From the NCBI GenBank assembly GCA_036873135.1, contig JAPTYO010000005.1:17814666-17878665 (forward strand): a stretch of 64,000 bases of DNA. The letters run 5' to 3'. Positions 41,649 to 52,900 of this stretch are shown piece by piece (position 1 is the first letter of the stretch; every line of letters starts with the position of its first letter). The stretch is from Clarkia xantiana subsp. parviflora. Its lineage: Eukaryota; Streptophyta; Magnoliopsida; Myrtales; Onagraceae. The notes under the pieces are model-generated. The model did no database searches and had not been told where the DNA came from. It saw nothing but the letters and a program-made list of their open reading frames with translations. A program made the position numbers and the translations under genes.

Positions 41649-44600
41649 TCAAAGGGTAAGCCTCTCCATGCTCTTGGCATTCTTGGACACTCCATAACCA
41701 AACCTCCTATCATCTTTCTCCCTATGATTGGAGCTCGCCTCCTCCTCATTATCCGACACACCTGGTTTCTCCGTCAAGAACTGTTCCCAGAACACATCGT
41801 TCACTCTTCCCTGAACTGCCGGAGCCGCTTCATTGATTCTCAGAGCCTCCCCCTCAGGAGGCAGTGCATGATCTGAAGTGGGAGGATTGTTTCTTGATGT
41901 CTTTTCGATTTGCAGAGGTAAAGATGCGAGTGTCAGATTCAAATGGCAACACATACTTGTCTCCCCATCTTCACTCTCCACCTCCTGTAATTTTCCATTC
42001 ACTGACTCCATCCTCATCAACATGAAGGAAGTTCCAGTGTCTGAAAGCTCCCGCACCTCTTCTTCACCTCCTCCTATTGCTGCTCCAGATAAAACTCCTT
42101 CATTCCTTGCTCCATCATATCTTAATCTCATATTCTCTGCCCTGCTCAAACCACCTTCTTCCTCATTTGAACTCTGCGTGCTCTGAGAAACCAAGTTGAT
42201 GTCTGAACCAACAGAAGAGAGTTCAAGTCTCAACCTATCCGTGAAATCTGGGAATAATATTGAGCTTGAGTTTCCGAGCTCTGTCCTCGAACTACTGACA
42301 TTGTCATTGCTGTTTGCTTGGGGGCTACCACTCTCAACCTGAGAAGAATAAGGGACCCTCCTCTTCTTATTATATACAGACAAATCCATCGATTCAATCT
42401 TCTTAGCAAGATTCTCCACAAAACTAGGGTTTTCAACTGCTTTCTCCAAGTAAACAACCAACTCCTCCTGTCTCCTATCCATGCACATCATACGATAAAC
42501 TAATTCTTCCACCTGAAGCTTTCCAGTGGACTGCTCCTCTTTCACTCTTGAAAGCTTCGACTCTAAATCAGCCTTCTCGTTTGATAATCTGTTGATTTCT
42601 TCGTCAAAGGCTGCTCTTTCTGCATCAACTGCAGAAGAAGACGCATTATTAGCCTGCTGCTGCTGCTGCTGAGGCTGACTACTATGGCTGTGGATGGGTT
42701 TCCTGCGGTGGATGTTCTTTAGGAGATGCTTCTGGTCTCTAATAAACTCTTCGTTACAGAACTCCCACCGCTCAGGGTCGATCTTCCGAAATCCCTGCAA
42801 GAAGTATTAAAATATTAGCTTCCTAAAATAAATGAAATTTCGAAATGCGAGGGGTGGATTGCGTATAGAACTTTTTAAACAACGTTTATGATGCATCAGG
42901 GAGTAGAATAACCATACAATTAAACACTCTGTTAGGACATAACTTATGAAATGAAAGGATAGAATTGGAAGAGAAGGAAACAAATCCTTTGTTTTGGACA
43001 GTCCAATTTTTGCACAAAATGATCAATCTAATCTGCAATGTGATCGATAAACAGGGGGAAATATTAAATCTAACCATTGTTGTTCTTATCCGTACAAATT
43101 CCCACAAATTGGAGTCTGAACACAATCCTCTAGGTATCTATTACCAAGTAACAAATAATATTCATCCACTTTTCCTTCAAGATATTCTTGTCCGAACAAA
43201 GGGTTTACTACACTTTATGTTATGGATAAATATATCCAATATATGATAATATCTATTATTATTATGGTTGGTGCTAGAGATAGATTTACTTATATTATAT
43301 CTACTATTAGTGATATAGTTAAGTATTTTATTTCCTATCGTTATCTATTAGGATATCTTATCTTCTTAGATTGTAATAGTCTAGTCCTATTTAAAGGGAC
43401 AACTCTGTGAATAAAGCAAGAAGCAGATATTATTCAGAAACTCAGGTTTAGAGTTAGAGCTCCCCTTGATGAGCCCAGTATCCACCATCTATCCTATCTA
43501 TTTCCCATTGATTCAATCCTACAGTCGAAGCAAGCAGATCATTATTCAGAAACTCAGGTTTAGGGTTAGAGCTCCCCTTGATGAGCCCACTATCCACCAT
43601 CTATCCTATCTATCGCCCATTAATTCGATCCTACGGTCATAACACTTTATCTTTTCACCTGCGATATTCACGAAAAGAAAGCAAGCATACTCGTGGAAAT
43701 ATTACTATGCTAATATTGGCAATATAACTTCATTTGAGGCAGAGTTGCAAAACTATATTAAGCATCTGCAAATTATAAGTGGAAATAACAACTACAGCCT
43801 AAAAATTGTCATCATTAGAACCAATCAACATATGATACCCAGTTACTAGTCTACGCATCCAAAAATATGCATGCCAAATCTCAAAGGAATCAGTAACAAC
43901 AATTGTTAGTTGTGATCTAGAATATCAACTTGTTTGCAAAGGTCACTAATATTCCCAATATGATAGACCAGTAAGCATAAGATGTTCCCAAATACCAGAA
44001 GTTTGTCCTTTTTAAGGAAGTCATATGTCTCCAAACATAGAAAACATATGGTATTCAAATATCATTTTATGAATGAAACTGTTAGTAATCAAACCTAAAA
44101 AGTAATAGCCATCCATATTTTAACATAAAATGGCAAAACCAAGTTCTTTTTCATTAATATAGCTGATCTTCTCAGTTGTTACGAAACTAGCCTAAGTAGG
44201 AAATAATCCATTGTGACTGCAATCATGATGAAGCATCAAGAAAATGAAATCAAATTGATGAATAGTGCAAATGCAATCAAAACCATTATTTTCAATATTT
44301 GAATGTTATGCACGTAAATATCCCCAAATACACATATCTATATAAAGGTAGGAAATGCAAACTTTAACGGTGATATCATTCTAATTTTGATGAGGAAACA
44401 ATAACTACGCATCAACTAGAACTCTCACAGCGAATACTAGAAAACTTGAAATCTTTTCCAATTGTATAGTGAACTACGTAGTGGGAGTCATGGTGGCAGT
44501 ATCTAGCAAGCAATTTATGTCTGTGAATTAAGAACTGAATGTTCTATGCATTTTAAAATTTAACATACCCTCCAAGCATGCAATTGATAATGCAAAATAG

Positions 44601-46137
44601 AAGTCTATCAAAAGATCTTTATCATTAATTAAAGATATGAATGGCAGATAACATGTATAAAGGCTTGAACACAAATGTATGCTGGTATAGATGGATTCAA
44701 TAATGCCTATTTTTTTTAAAAATGAGCTTTTGTAGATAACAGTTTGATTACATATTGCAAGATCAAATGACCAATACCTCTTGTCATATGACATGATATA
44801 TCTCCAACCTCATGTTAGAAGAATTTAAAACAATGAAAACATTGAAATATATCCCCAGTGGATTGAAGGAATAAGTAACTTTCCCTTATTACAATGTTCT
44901 TATATCAGAACATTTCATTCCATAGACACCAAGAGTGTATTGATGCATGTAAGGAAAATATAAAGGATGGAGTGCTTGGTCAATCATTAGAAGCTTAGGG
45001 TTCATCACGACCAAAATGTATGTTATCATTCCATTCATTTGACATAGCTGATAGTTCACATAGTATAGTATTCTTACTTGTACTAATTTTATTAGATTGT
45101 TTGGATAGAATCAACTAATGTACAGAATATTGACCAAAAGACCCCTCATGACAGCAATTACAATGCACCTTTTCATATACTGATAAGCAATGTATCACCA
45201 ATTATAAAAGGTGAAGACTTGAAACGATGAAGTATTTCTAAACTAATATGGAAAATAGTGAACAGTGCCTTCAACTATAACGGCTATCAATATAACACAG
45301 GCTAACTGCTAAGATATGCAGAGGGTACTGGGGAAGGTAAAAAGGGTATAGCTAATTACAAATATCTTGAACAAATACAACAATTGCATCAATGTATCTA
45401 ATGCAGAAACAAATTGCAAAATCATATCGATGGCCACTAAGATCAATTAGACTGTTATAAAGAGGACTATAGCTCAATGCAAAGTAGGAATAAAAAAAGA
45501 CAGGGAAAAGCCGGAAAAGCGTTGTGATCTGTCCACAAAATAAGTTTGTCTCGTATTCGAGACAATCACAGTTAACTATCAACAGATTGGGAAACAGCAG
45601 CTCGGATAGCTTAATACAAGGAGTATCTGGATAAGGAAAGAGGTGAGATTATTTTATCGAATAATTGTAGGGAGGATTTCAATTGCGCTACTAACTCTCT
45701 GGTCAAGCTTTAACTAATCAACTCCATGAACTAGCTCCTCTAAAGCACCGATTAGCTACAGCAGCTAAAATCTCATTGTTGATAGGACCATCATTCATTT
45801 CCTTGAACAATCATTGAATGGGAACACTAATCGAAAATGACAAGCAAGGGTTCGTGTTTTATAATATATAATGAAGAAAAGAGAGGGTTGGAAAAAACAG
45901 AGGAGAAGGACTCACATAGGTGTTGAGCTGTCTGATGAAGCTGGAGAAATTGCTGTGCTTGAAATAAGTTGGGAGCAGGAGGCGGGCGAACTCAGGAGGA
46001 TTCCAGACGATAAAACTATTATTTCTAGGGCTCCACGACACGATCTCATCGGTGGTTGAATCATCCACCATCTCGTAAGTCTTGAGCAAGAAGGGCGCCG
46101 GGCCTCCCGCGCTGGAGCTGGCTGCGGCCGTATCCAT
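41649..46137 (-). CDS. HSFA5: Class A heat stress transcription factor, likely HSFA5
   Basis: Exon 1 is 46137-45916 and exon 2 is 42794-41649. The donor GTGAG and acceptor TTGCAG join LNTY to GFRK, the conserved intron place inside the HSF DNA-binding domain. The protein has 455 residues. The DNA-binding domain is at about 13-106 ([14 protein letters not shown] ... [21 protein letters not shown]). The HR-A/B coiled-coil trimerisation region is at about 132-197, NLS-like NKKRR at 216-220, and an AHA activator motif [13 protein letters not shown] at 407-419. AHA type and the [13 protein letters not shown] segment fit the A4/A5 group; the [16 protein letters not shown] start and C terminus favour A5. 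The start at 46137 is chosen because the homologous N terminus begins [12 protein letters not shown]; the frame is open further upstream. The 3.1-kb intron holds a solo LTR. No lesion is seen. Confidence 0.92.
43218..43644 (+). repeat. Solo LTR in HSF intron
   Basis: The 427-bp sequence runs TGTTATG...CATAACA (7-bp inverted ends) and is flanked by CTTTA at 43213-43217 and 43645-43649. A TATTTAAAGG box and AATAAA follow each other near 43388-43415, typical of an LTR promoter and polyadenylation site. The last part is a 112-bp unit present twice (43422-43533 and 43534-43644). The orientation is opposite to the HSF gene. No internal retrotransposon sequence is left. Confidence 0.85.
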
Positions 46138-46704
46138 CGGACGAACGTAGTAGAAAGATGCAATGAATTGAATTGAATTGAAGAAGATGGCTATTGACTT
46201 AGAAGATAGAAATTGCAGTAGACAGACAGACACAGAAAAGGAAGGAGAATTTCGGGTATCAGAGTCAGCGTGAGATATGAAAAAGGCACCACCGGCCGGA
46301 CATTACCAATGGATAGCAGCAATACGGAAAATGAGAAAGTAAGGAAAGGTATTTATTGGTAATACTTAAAAAAAAAAATATATACATGGATTAGTTTAGA
46401 TGTGAAGTAAGTATACTACGGTGCTGCCTCATGATGAAGACCCTCTTAAGGCCGTTCCGCGAAAAATAAAAATAAAATAAAAGTAATGTAAGGTAAGGTA
46501 AGGCAAGACGTCTATTTCTGGAACCACCCCTCTCCGGCAAGGCGTCGGAAATGGTATCGCAAATTTGCAAACAATTCTACTTTCCTTACATCAAGTATAA
46601 TTCTATTTTTCTTTTGCCATGTATAAACAAATTCTATTTATTAAACATACTAAACTAAAACTAATGTTTAAAATTCAGTCTTAAGTTCTAAACTCAAATA
46701 TTTG
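46138..46704 (-). promoter_or_regulatory. Upstream region of HSF gene
   Basis: It should contain the 5' untranslated region and promoter. I see no convincing TATA box and no clear heat shock element. GGTAAGGTAAGG-type repeats lie at about 46486-46506. The far edge is the retroposon at 46713. Confidence 0.4.
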
Positions 46705-46712
46705 ATCTTTAC

Positions 46713-48142
46713 TTTTTTTTTTTTTTTTTTTTATGAAAGTCGAACTTTATTGAGTACGAACTATTACAAACTACGAAATAGAAAAGACATATTCTGGAGA
46801 GTTTGGTTAACAACCAATTCCCGACCTAGTAGAGTAGATACTAACAGAACAACAGAAATAACAACAACAACAGAACAATACATTGAAAAACAACTAAACA
46901 TACATAGACTAGAACAAGAAAACAGATAAGCGGAAGAGATGACCCATGGAAATGATAGAAGCTTGGAGAGGAGTCCATCTGATACAGCGGCACCCGTAGC
47001 CCTTCGGAGGGTAGAAGAACCTTCCTCAAGAGCGACATAGCTAACAGCGGACCTGCACACCAAGCGATACCAGACAGCACCCATAATAAATCGGAAACAC
47101 AATTAACTTCATAGACTAACAAGGATAACCGCATGACCGGTGTAGAGATTTCTAAGTGGTAAGGGCTGGATGAAACCAGGCTACCGAAACACCCCTGTCT
47201 GTGGAACATCCACGAAGGACTAGCGCACGTCGGGGGTGCCAAAGAAATGCTCTGATTCTCTGTTAATAGAAGGAAACTAGATACGATCGCTAACGCGATC
47301 GTATCGTGAATACCCCGAAGGGTAAATATCATGCGGTGGCTTGTCCTGAGAACGGAGCGTTGGTTCTGACGAACCATGGATTCAGCTGGAAGGGGGGAGG
47401 GTAGTAGGCTGTACCGCCAAGATGTAGTCAAGTTTGAGCTTAAAACGGTGAACAGCATCCACGACGGTGCGTGGAGGGGCGTAGTAGACCGGCGCACGGC
47501 ATGGTGGTAGCAGAGGTGGGCCGTGGCGGCGGGGGGAGTCGCGTCCTGACACGCGGCGGCGCGGATCGGCGCGTACGGCGGTGTGCCTGATGTGCAACGA
47601 CGCGTGTGGGGCTGTGGTTGGCGCGTGGAGCGGCTCGTGGGGCGCGTGAGGCGGTTATGTTGGCGCGTGTGGAGCGTGTGCCGGCGTGTGTGGAGCGTGT
47701 GCCGGCGCGTGGAGGCGCGTGGGGGTGCGTGGGGGCGCGTGGGAACGTTCGGAGGTGGTTTTGGTGGTGGTGGGGGGTCTTTAGGCGGGCACGGAGGAGG
47801 TGGTGGTAGTTGCGCGGCTGCAGTGGGGAACGTGAGGGGTGAATGGGTGAGGCGGACTCCGCGTTTTGGCGATGCGGAGGCGAAGAGTGGAATGAAGGCG
47901 AGGTTGAACAAGGCCATCCGCTGTGAAGGGGCTTCTGGCTTTGGCTTTGGCTTTGGCTTCGGCTTAGGCGTATGCTGGAGGAAGAGTTGCTACATGGTCT
48001 TGACCGATGAGAGAGTTTGCTAAGAGCAGTGACTACCCTTCGGGTTTTGAATCGAGAGAGGGAGGTTTCTAACTCCGGCCGGAGCAAAACTATTCAGAAG
48101 CTAGAGAGCTTCTGAATAGTACTCCTCAAGAGCTCCCTTCCT
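46713..48142 (-). mobile_element. Short polyadenylated retroposon
   Basis: A 20-T run at 46713-46732 marks a poly(A) end on the minus strand. The motif ATCTTTAC stands at 46705-46712 and again at 48143-48150, a possible 8-bp target duplication. The 3' end (ATGAAAGTCGAACTTTATTG beside the T run) is in the style of plant LINE tails. Near the other end a perfect hairpin (48089-48120) is present. It is 1.4 kb, with no endonuclease or reverse transcriptase. Confidence 0.55.
46841..47917 (-). CDS. Proline/arginine-rich open frame in retroposon, unknown
   Basis: The frame has 358 codons on the minus strand, ending about 110 bp before the poly(A). The N-terminal third is dominated by Pro, Thr, Arg and His (PPPPPCPPKDPPPPPKPPP, then RRHTLHTRRHTLHTR repeats); the C-terminal third is hydrophobic and ends with a run of Leu/Val. 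I recognise no domain. The GC-rich part (47440-47900) favours long frames on both strands, so translation is doubtful. Confidence 0.3.
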   Translation of the reverse strand: MALFNLAFIPLFASASPKRGVRLTHSPLTFPTAAAQLPPPPPCPPKDPPPPPKPPPNVPTRPHAPPRASTRRHTLHTRRHTLHTRQHNRLTRPTSRSTRQPQPHTRRCTSGTPPYAPIRAAACQDATPPAATAHLCYHHAVRRSTTPLHAPSWMLFTVLSSNLTTSWRYSLLPSPLPAESMVRQNQRSVLRTSHRMIFTLRGIHDTIALAIVSSFLLLTENQSISLAPPTCASPSWMFHRQGCFGSLVSSSPYHLEISTPVMRLSLLVYEVNCVSDLLWVLSGIAWCAGPLLAMSLLRKVLLPSEGLRVPLYQMDSSPSFYHFHGSSLPLICFLVLVYVCLVVFQCIVLLLLLFLLFC

Positions 48143-48150
48143 ATCTTTAC

Positions 48151-49245
48151 GGAATGATTTTTGAAAAAAAAAAATCTCAATATTTATTTACTTATAAGCT
48201 TGCATTTTCACCTCAAAAATTGATTTTTTTTAATCCACTAGATGAAAAATCTCCAAATTAAATACTATATACTTGTGTTCGAAATTTTGATTCGCTAAAA
48301 CTTATATTATAATTTGTTATCAAACCAGCATGTTGCACATTTTTTAAATAAAAAATATATTTTGTAATATCATTAATTTACTAACTGTGCATAAACATAT
48401 AAGGAGCATCATAATAATAGGAAAAAATAAGTATATTTATTTTGATCTAAACTTTAGATGACAGGTGTATATCTTTATTATTTGGCATACACTACATACA
48501 TTTTGGGATCTTTCTATTAATACTCGGAGATTTTTCATCTCATGGTGATGTGGCATACCACATAAGAGAGAGAATTTCATAATAGGAGAGAGGAAAAAAA
48601 ATAAAATAGAACAGTTAATAGGAAGAAGATTCGGTTATCAAAATGAGTGGGGTCCGAGTAAAAGAAAACTCACTGGCTATATATGACAAAGAAAATTTGA
48701 GGCTAACTTAGAATTTCAAATCAACGAAGGATTAAACAGCAAACAATTAACCAATCCTAAATTGTTTCCACCGTGTAGTTGTGCCAAATAAATGAATCAT
48801 GATTATATGAGTACATTTAGTTTTTTTTTTTTCACAAATAGTTGTATATATGATCATATGTTTCAATTTTTTGTAATACTTTTTTTTATACATTACCTTC
48901 TTTGAAATGTTTTTTAGACGATGAATTTAATTTATAAAAATTAATTGATATTTTACAATATTTTAAATTAAGTGCTATAAATGGCCAACTGGCTAATTTA
49001 CTCATCACAATCAAATAATACATAATAAAAAAATAATAGGTTCTAGAACCCAGTTATCCAAACATAAAATCTTTCTAACTTGGATAACAATCCAATTAGT
49101 AATCACATTTGCTTTTCTCGAGATAAAATTCCAACTGACAACCGGTATTTGATTGGTCATATATATACGACGGAATTTTGCCCATAAAGAATGCGATGTG
49201 CCAGTCATAAGTTCGGTATGCGTGTGATAATGTATCGATGGCCTC
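48151..49245. other. AT-rich intergenic stretch
   Basis: I see no gene or element. Poly-T tracts (48819-48832, 48881-48888) and simple AT runs only. E5 is inserted at its right end after GCCTC. Confidence 0.6.
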
Positions 49246-49958
49246 TGATGGGTCCGACTACAGCCGTTAGGCCCCTTAACGGTGAGGAAACGGCAAATAG
49301 GCCCGGTGGGCCCTAAACGAAGGCCAAGATGGCACAGGCAAAGGATCCCGACGAAGGGAGTCCGAGGATGAGAGGTCCCGACAGAGTCGGACCTGACAAG
49401 CGAGCTGAACGCTCCCGACGAGATGCCTCTGAGTAGGCCCCGATGATGAATCCCTGAGAACAATAGGCTTGTCACGATGACGAGGGGCCCCGAGCAGTGA
49501 CACAACGAGATAACTCTGGAGTCCCCGACGTTAGTCGGGACTCGTTATCAGAGGATAAGGCCGAGATACGCGGGGCGTGGCCGAGATACGCGGAACGTGG
49601 TTAAGATACACGGAGCGTAGCCGAGATACGCGGGGCGTGGCCGAGATAAGCGAGATCATGGCCTAGATAGGCGGGATCACATCCGAGATACGCGGAATAC
49701 GGGCTAACCACCCCCAACGGTCCACCAGGTAACTGAGGTACCTCTTCGCCTATAAAAGGGCAGAGGTCACCTCAGATCGATTAGGTTGAAATACATTACT
49801 TAAGATTACTTCTTTCCAGTCCGTACGAGATACTTATTTAAGCATCGGAGAGGGATTCTAGGTCACCGCCCGGTCTATCCCCTCTTGCAGGATTGCGTGG
49901 AGCGAAGGAGCTAGGATCGCCGTCAAAGACCGAACCAGAGTTCCACCGTGATCCAGCA
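49246..49958 (+). repeat. E5 5' LTR (713 bp)
   Basis: TGATGGGTCCGAC...GTGATCCAGCA. It has a TATA box (CCTATAAAAGGG near 49750). At about 49559-49701 seven units of a roughly 20-bp CCGAGATACGCGG motif stand in tandem in U3. Confidence 0.93.
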
Positions 49959-49959
49959 T

Positions 49960-49977
49960 TGGCACCGTCTGTGGAAA
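49960..49977 (+). other. E5 primer binding site
   Basis: TGGCACCGTCTGTGGAAAC begins one base after the LTR. Same type as in E2. Confidence 0.8.
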
Positions 49978-49994
49978 CGTAACAAAAGGCTGAT

Positions 49995-52900
49995 ATGCCT
50001 TATACTCGTTCAATGGCGGCTGGCAAGCAAAGAAGGCAAGGACAATCTGGTGGTTCCCGTCATCCCGCTGCGACGACTCTGAATTCACTACCAGAACAGG
50101 AGGAAAACGAGAACCATCATGTTGCTGAGCTCTCCCAGACAGGGGGGCATAATGAAGGTCCCGAAGATGTTGCTGCTCAGCACCAGGGGAATAGGGAGCA
50201 GGAGGCTCCCCCAGCTGCGGACCTGACGAGGGCTGTGGCAGAAGCCATGCCGATGTTTTTGGCAGCCGTAGAGGCTCTCTTGGATCAGAGAGAGGCTGCG
50301 AGGAGGCAAGAGGAGATGCCCCCGCTAGAAGAAGTGCCCCCACCAGCAGAGGTTCGGAACGTACGGGAGGCTCAACCCCGAAGCCAGAGCAGGAATGGAG
50401 AGTCCGTTCAGCCAGAGGGATTCGTGGTTGATGGGCCAGGACCAATACAGCACAGGACCATTCCCCTAAATGGTCCCATCACCCCCGATCAGGTGGTAAA
50501 GATCGTGAATATCTGCATGGGAGAGCAGAAGCCGCTGGTGTCGGAGCTGAGGGATCGATCTACTCATCCCTTCGTTCCTCGACTCATAGACACCCTAGCC
50601 CCGCCAGGATTAGGTATCCCCACAATAAAGGAATACGATGGTGAAGGAGATCCGGTTCGTCATGTTCAGAAGCACCTCATGGCGTGTCTGGGAAGAGCCC
50701 CGAATGAAGATATAGTGTGTACGCTGTTCCCGAACACACTTGGGGAAAGAGCCCTGACCTGGTTCTTTAGTCTGCCCCCAGGTTGCATCACTTGCTGGGC
50801 AGATATGCACGACCGGTTCATTCAGCAGTACCAGGGTCGTAGACGTTTGCTGAAGAGTGTGAGGTCCCTGACCCAGGTGGTACAGAGGCCCGACGAATCG
50901 CTGGCGCACTATTACCAGCGGTACACTGCCAGTGTGGCGGAGATTGATGAGGAGATCTCGGAGGGTGAAACCATCCGTACCTTCATTCGGAACCTAACGG
51001 CCGCCTACGGTTCCGACCTAATGCACAGCGTGGCTGAGAAAGCTGTGTGGAATATGGAGGCACTACAGAAGAGGGTGAAACGGCAAATCGATGTCCAGTT
51101 GTCAAAGATAGCCGCTGGAGAGCTGGAGCCCCCGAAGTCGAATAAAGGGAAGCAGTCGGTTAAACCTTTCGACGATCGTAAGTCAAAGGGTAAACCCGAG
51201 AGCAATCGGAATCGAGGCCGCTCTGATCGGAGAGATGATAGGCGTTCTTCAAGGAAGGACAAGCGGGAGGATCTCGACATTCCTCTCAACTGCTCCATGG
51301 CGGAGGTACTAACGGTCATGGAACGACAAGGTATATCCAGGTATCCCCCTAAGAAGGATGGAGAATTCTTGGGATCCCGCACGGATCGCTACTGCCGATT
51401 TCACCGCGCAAATGGTCACGACACCAACCATTGTCGGGAGCTGAAGAAGGAGATCGAAAAGCTGATCCAGAAGGGGAAGCTCAAGGAGTTCGTCGGGGAT
51501 AAGCGGTGTCGATCCCGCTCTCGGTCCCGATCGCGGTCCCGTTCTCGATCCCGATATCGGTCCCCAAAGAAGAAGAGGTCCAACCCGGAGCCGTCCGGTG
51601 CCCGCAAAGAACGACGGGGCACCATCAATGTGATTCACGGAGGATTTGCTGCTGGAGGTGATACCTCGTCCTCTCGAGAGGTTTACGCCTCTAGAATTCC
51701 TACTGCTGTGGTGCTGGGTAAGAGGTCCCGATCCTGGACCCTGAAGGAAGAGATGGTGATTTCCTTTTCCTCGGAGGACTTAATAGGCGTGGAGACCCCG
51801 CATGATGACGCTTTGGTCGTGACCTTGGATGTGAACGGGTACGAGATGAAGCGGATTCTGATCGATGGAGGGAGCTCCTCCGATATTCTCTTCGTGGATG
51901 CGCTGGAGGCCATGGGAAACACAAAGAAGGATCTAAAGGAGGCAAACTTCCCGATGGTCGGGTTCTCTGGCTCTATCTCCTATCCGCTAGGAGTAATCAC
52001 CTTACCAGTGGAGTTTGGTAGTGGGTGGAAATCAGAAAGGAGGAACGTGGAGTTCGTGGTAGTTGATTCCGCGGGGACTTACAACGCGATTATCGGGAGA
52101 ACCACCATCAACCCCCTGATGGCAGTTGCCTCGACAGTGCACCAGAAGATGAAGTTCCCGACTGACCACGGAGTCGGAGAGGTCAAGGGCGACCAGGTGG
52201 CTTCCAGAAAATGTTACGTCAATGCCACTCGAAGGAGGAGACGAGAGACCATGACTGTCCTCCAAACAGATACTGATCCCAGAGAGGAGTTAGGGCGTCC
52301 CGCCCCCATAGAAGATCTAAAAGAAGTCGAGATTGACGGACCTCAGAGGAAGGTGAAAATCGGGTCTGCTTTGACCGAAAAGACAGCCCGAGAGTTGATC
52401 GATTTGCTGAAAAAGTTCAAGGAGCTGTTTGCCTGGTCCCCAAGCGACATGCCAGGAATCAGCCCCGATGTGATCGTACACGAACTAAAGATAGATCCCG
52501 CGATCAAACCTATCACGCAGAAAAGGCGTCCGATGGGCACAGATAAAAAGATCGCAATCCAGCAGGAGGTGGGCAGGTTGCTCGATGCGGGGTTTATTAA
52601 AGAACTCCGATTCCAGAATTGGGTTGCTAATCCGGTACTGGTGAAGAAGACTAATGGGAAATGGCGGATGTGTGTGGATTTCCGCGACCTGAATAAGGCT
52701 TGCCCGAAGGACTGCTACCCGCTCCCGAGAATCGACCAGCTGGTGGATGCCACATCGGGACATGAACTGTTGAGTTTCATGGATGCGTACTCGGGCTACA
52801 ACCAGATCAAGATGGCTAAGGAGGACGCTCCTCACACAGCGTTTTATGCGGACAGTGACATCTATCACTACGATGTCATGCCTTTCGGGTTAATCAATGC

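Noticed and set aside
45859..46233. Longer N terminus for the HSF from an upstream in-frame ATG (46233)
   Set aside because: The extra residues have no HSF similarity, while [18 protein letters not shown] matches the usual start.
47583..48023. Gly/Trp/Val-rich plus-strand frame of 146 codons
   Set aside because: Complement of the GC-rich proline/arginine tract. No homology or start context; composition explains it.
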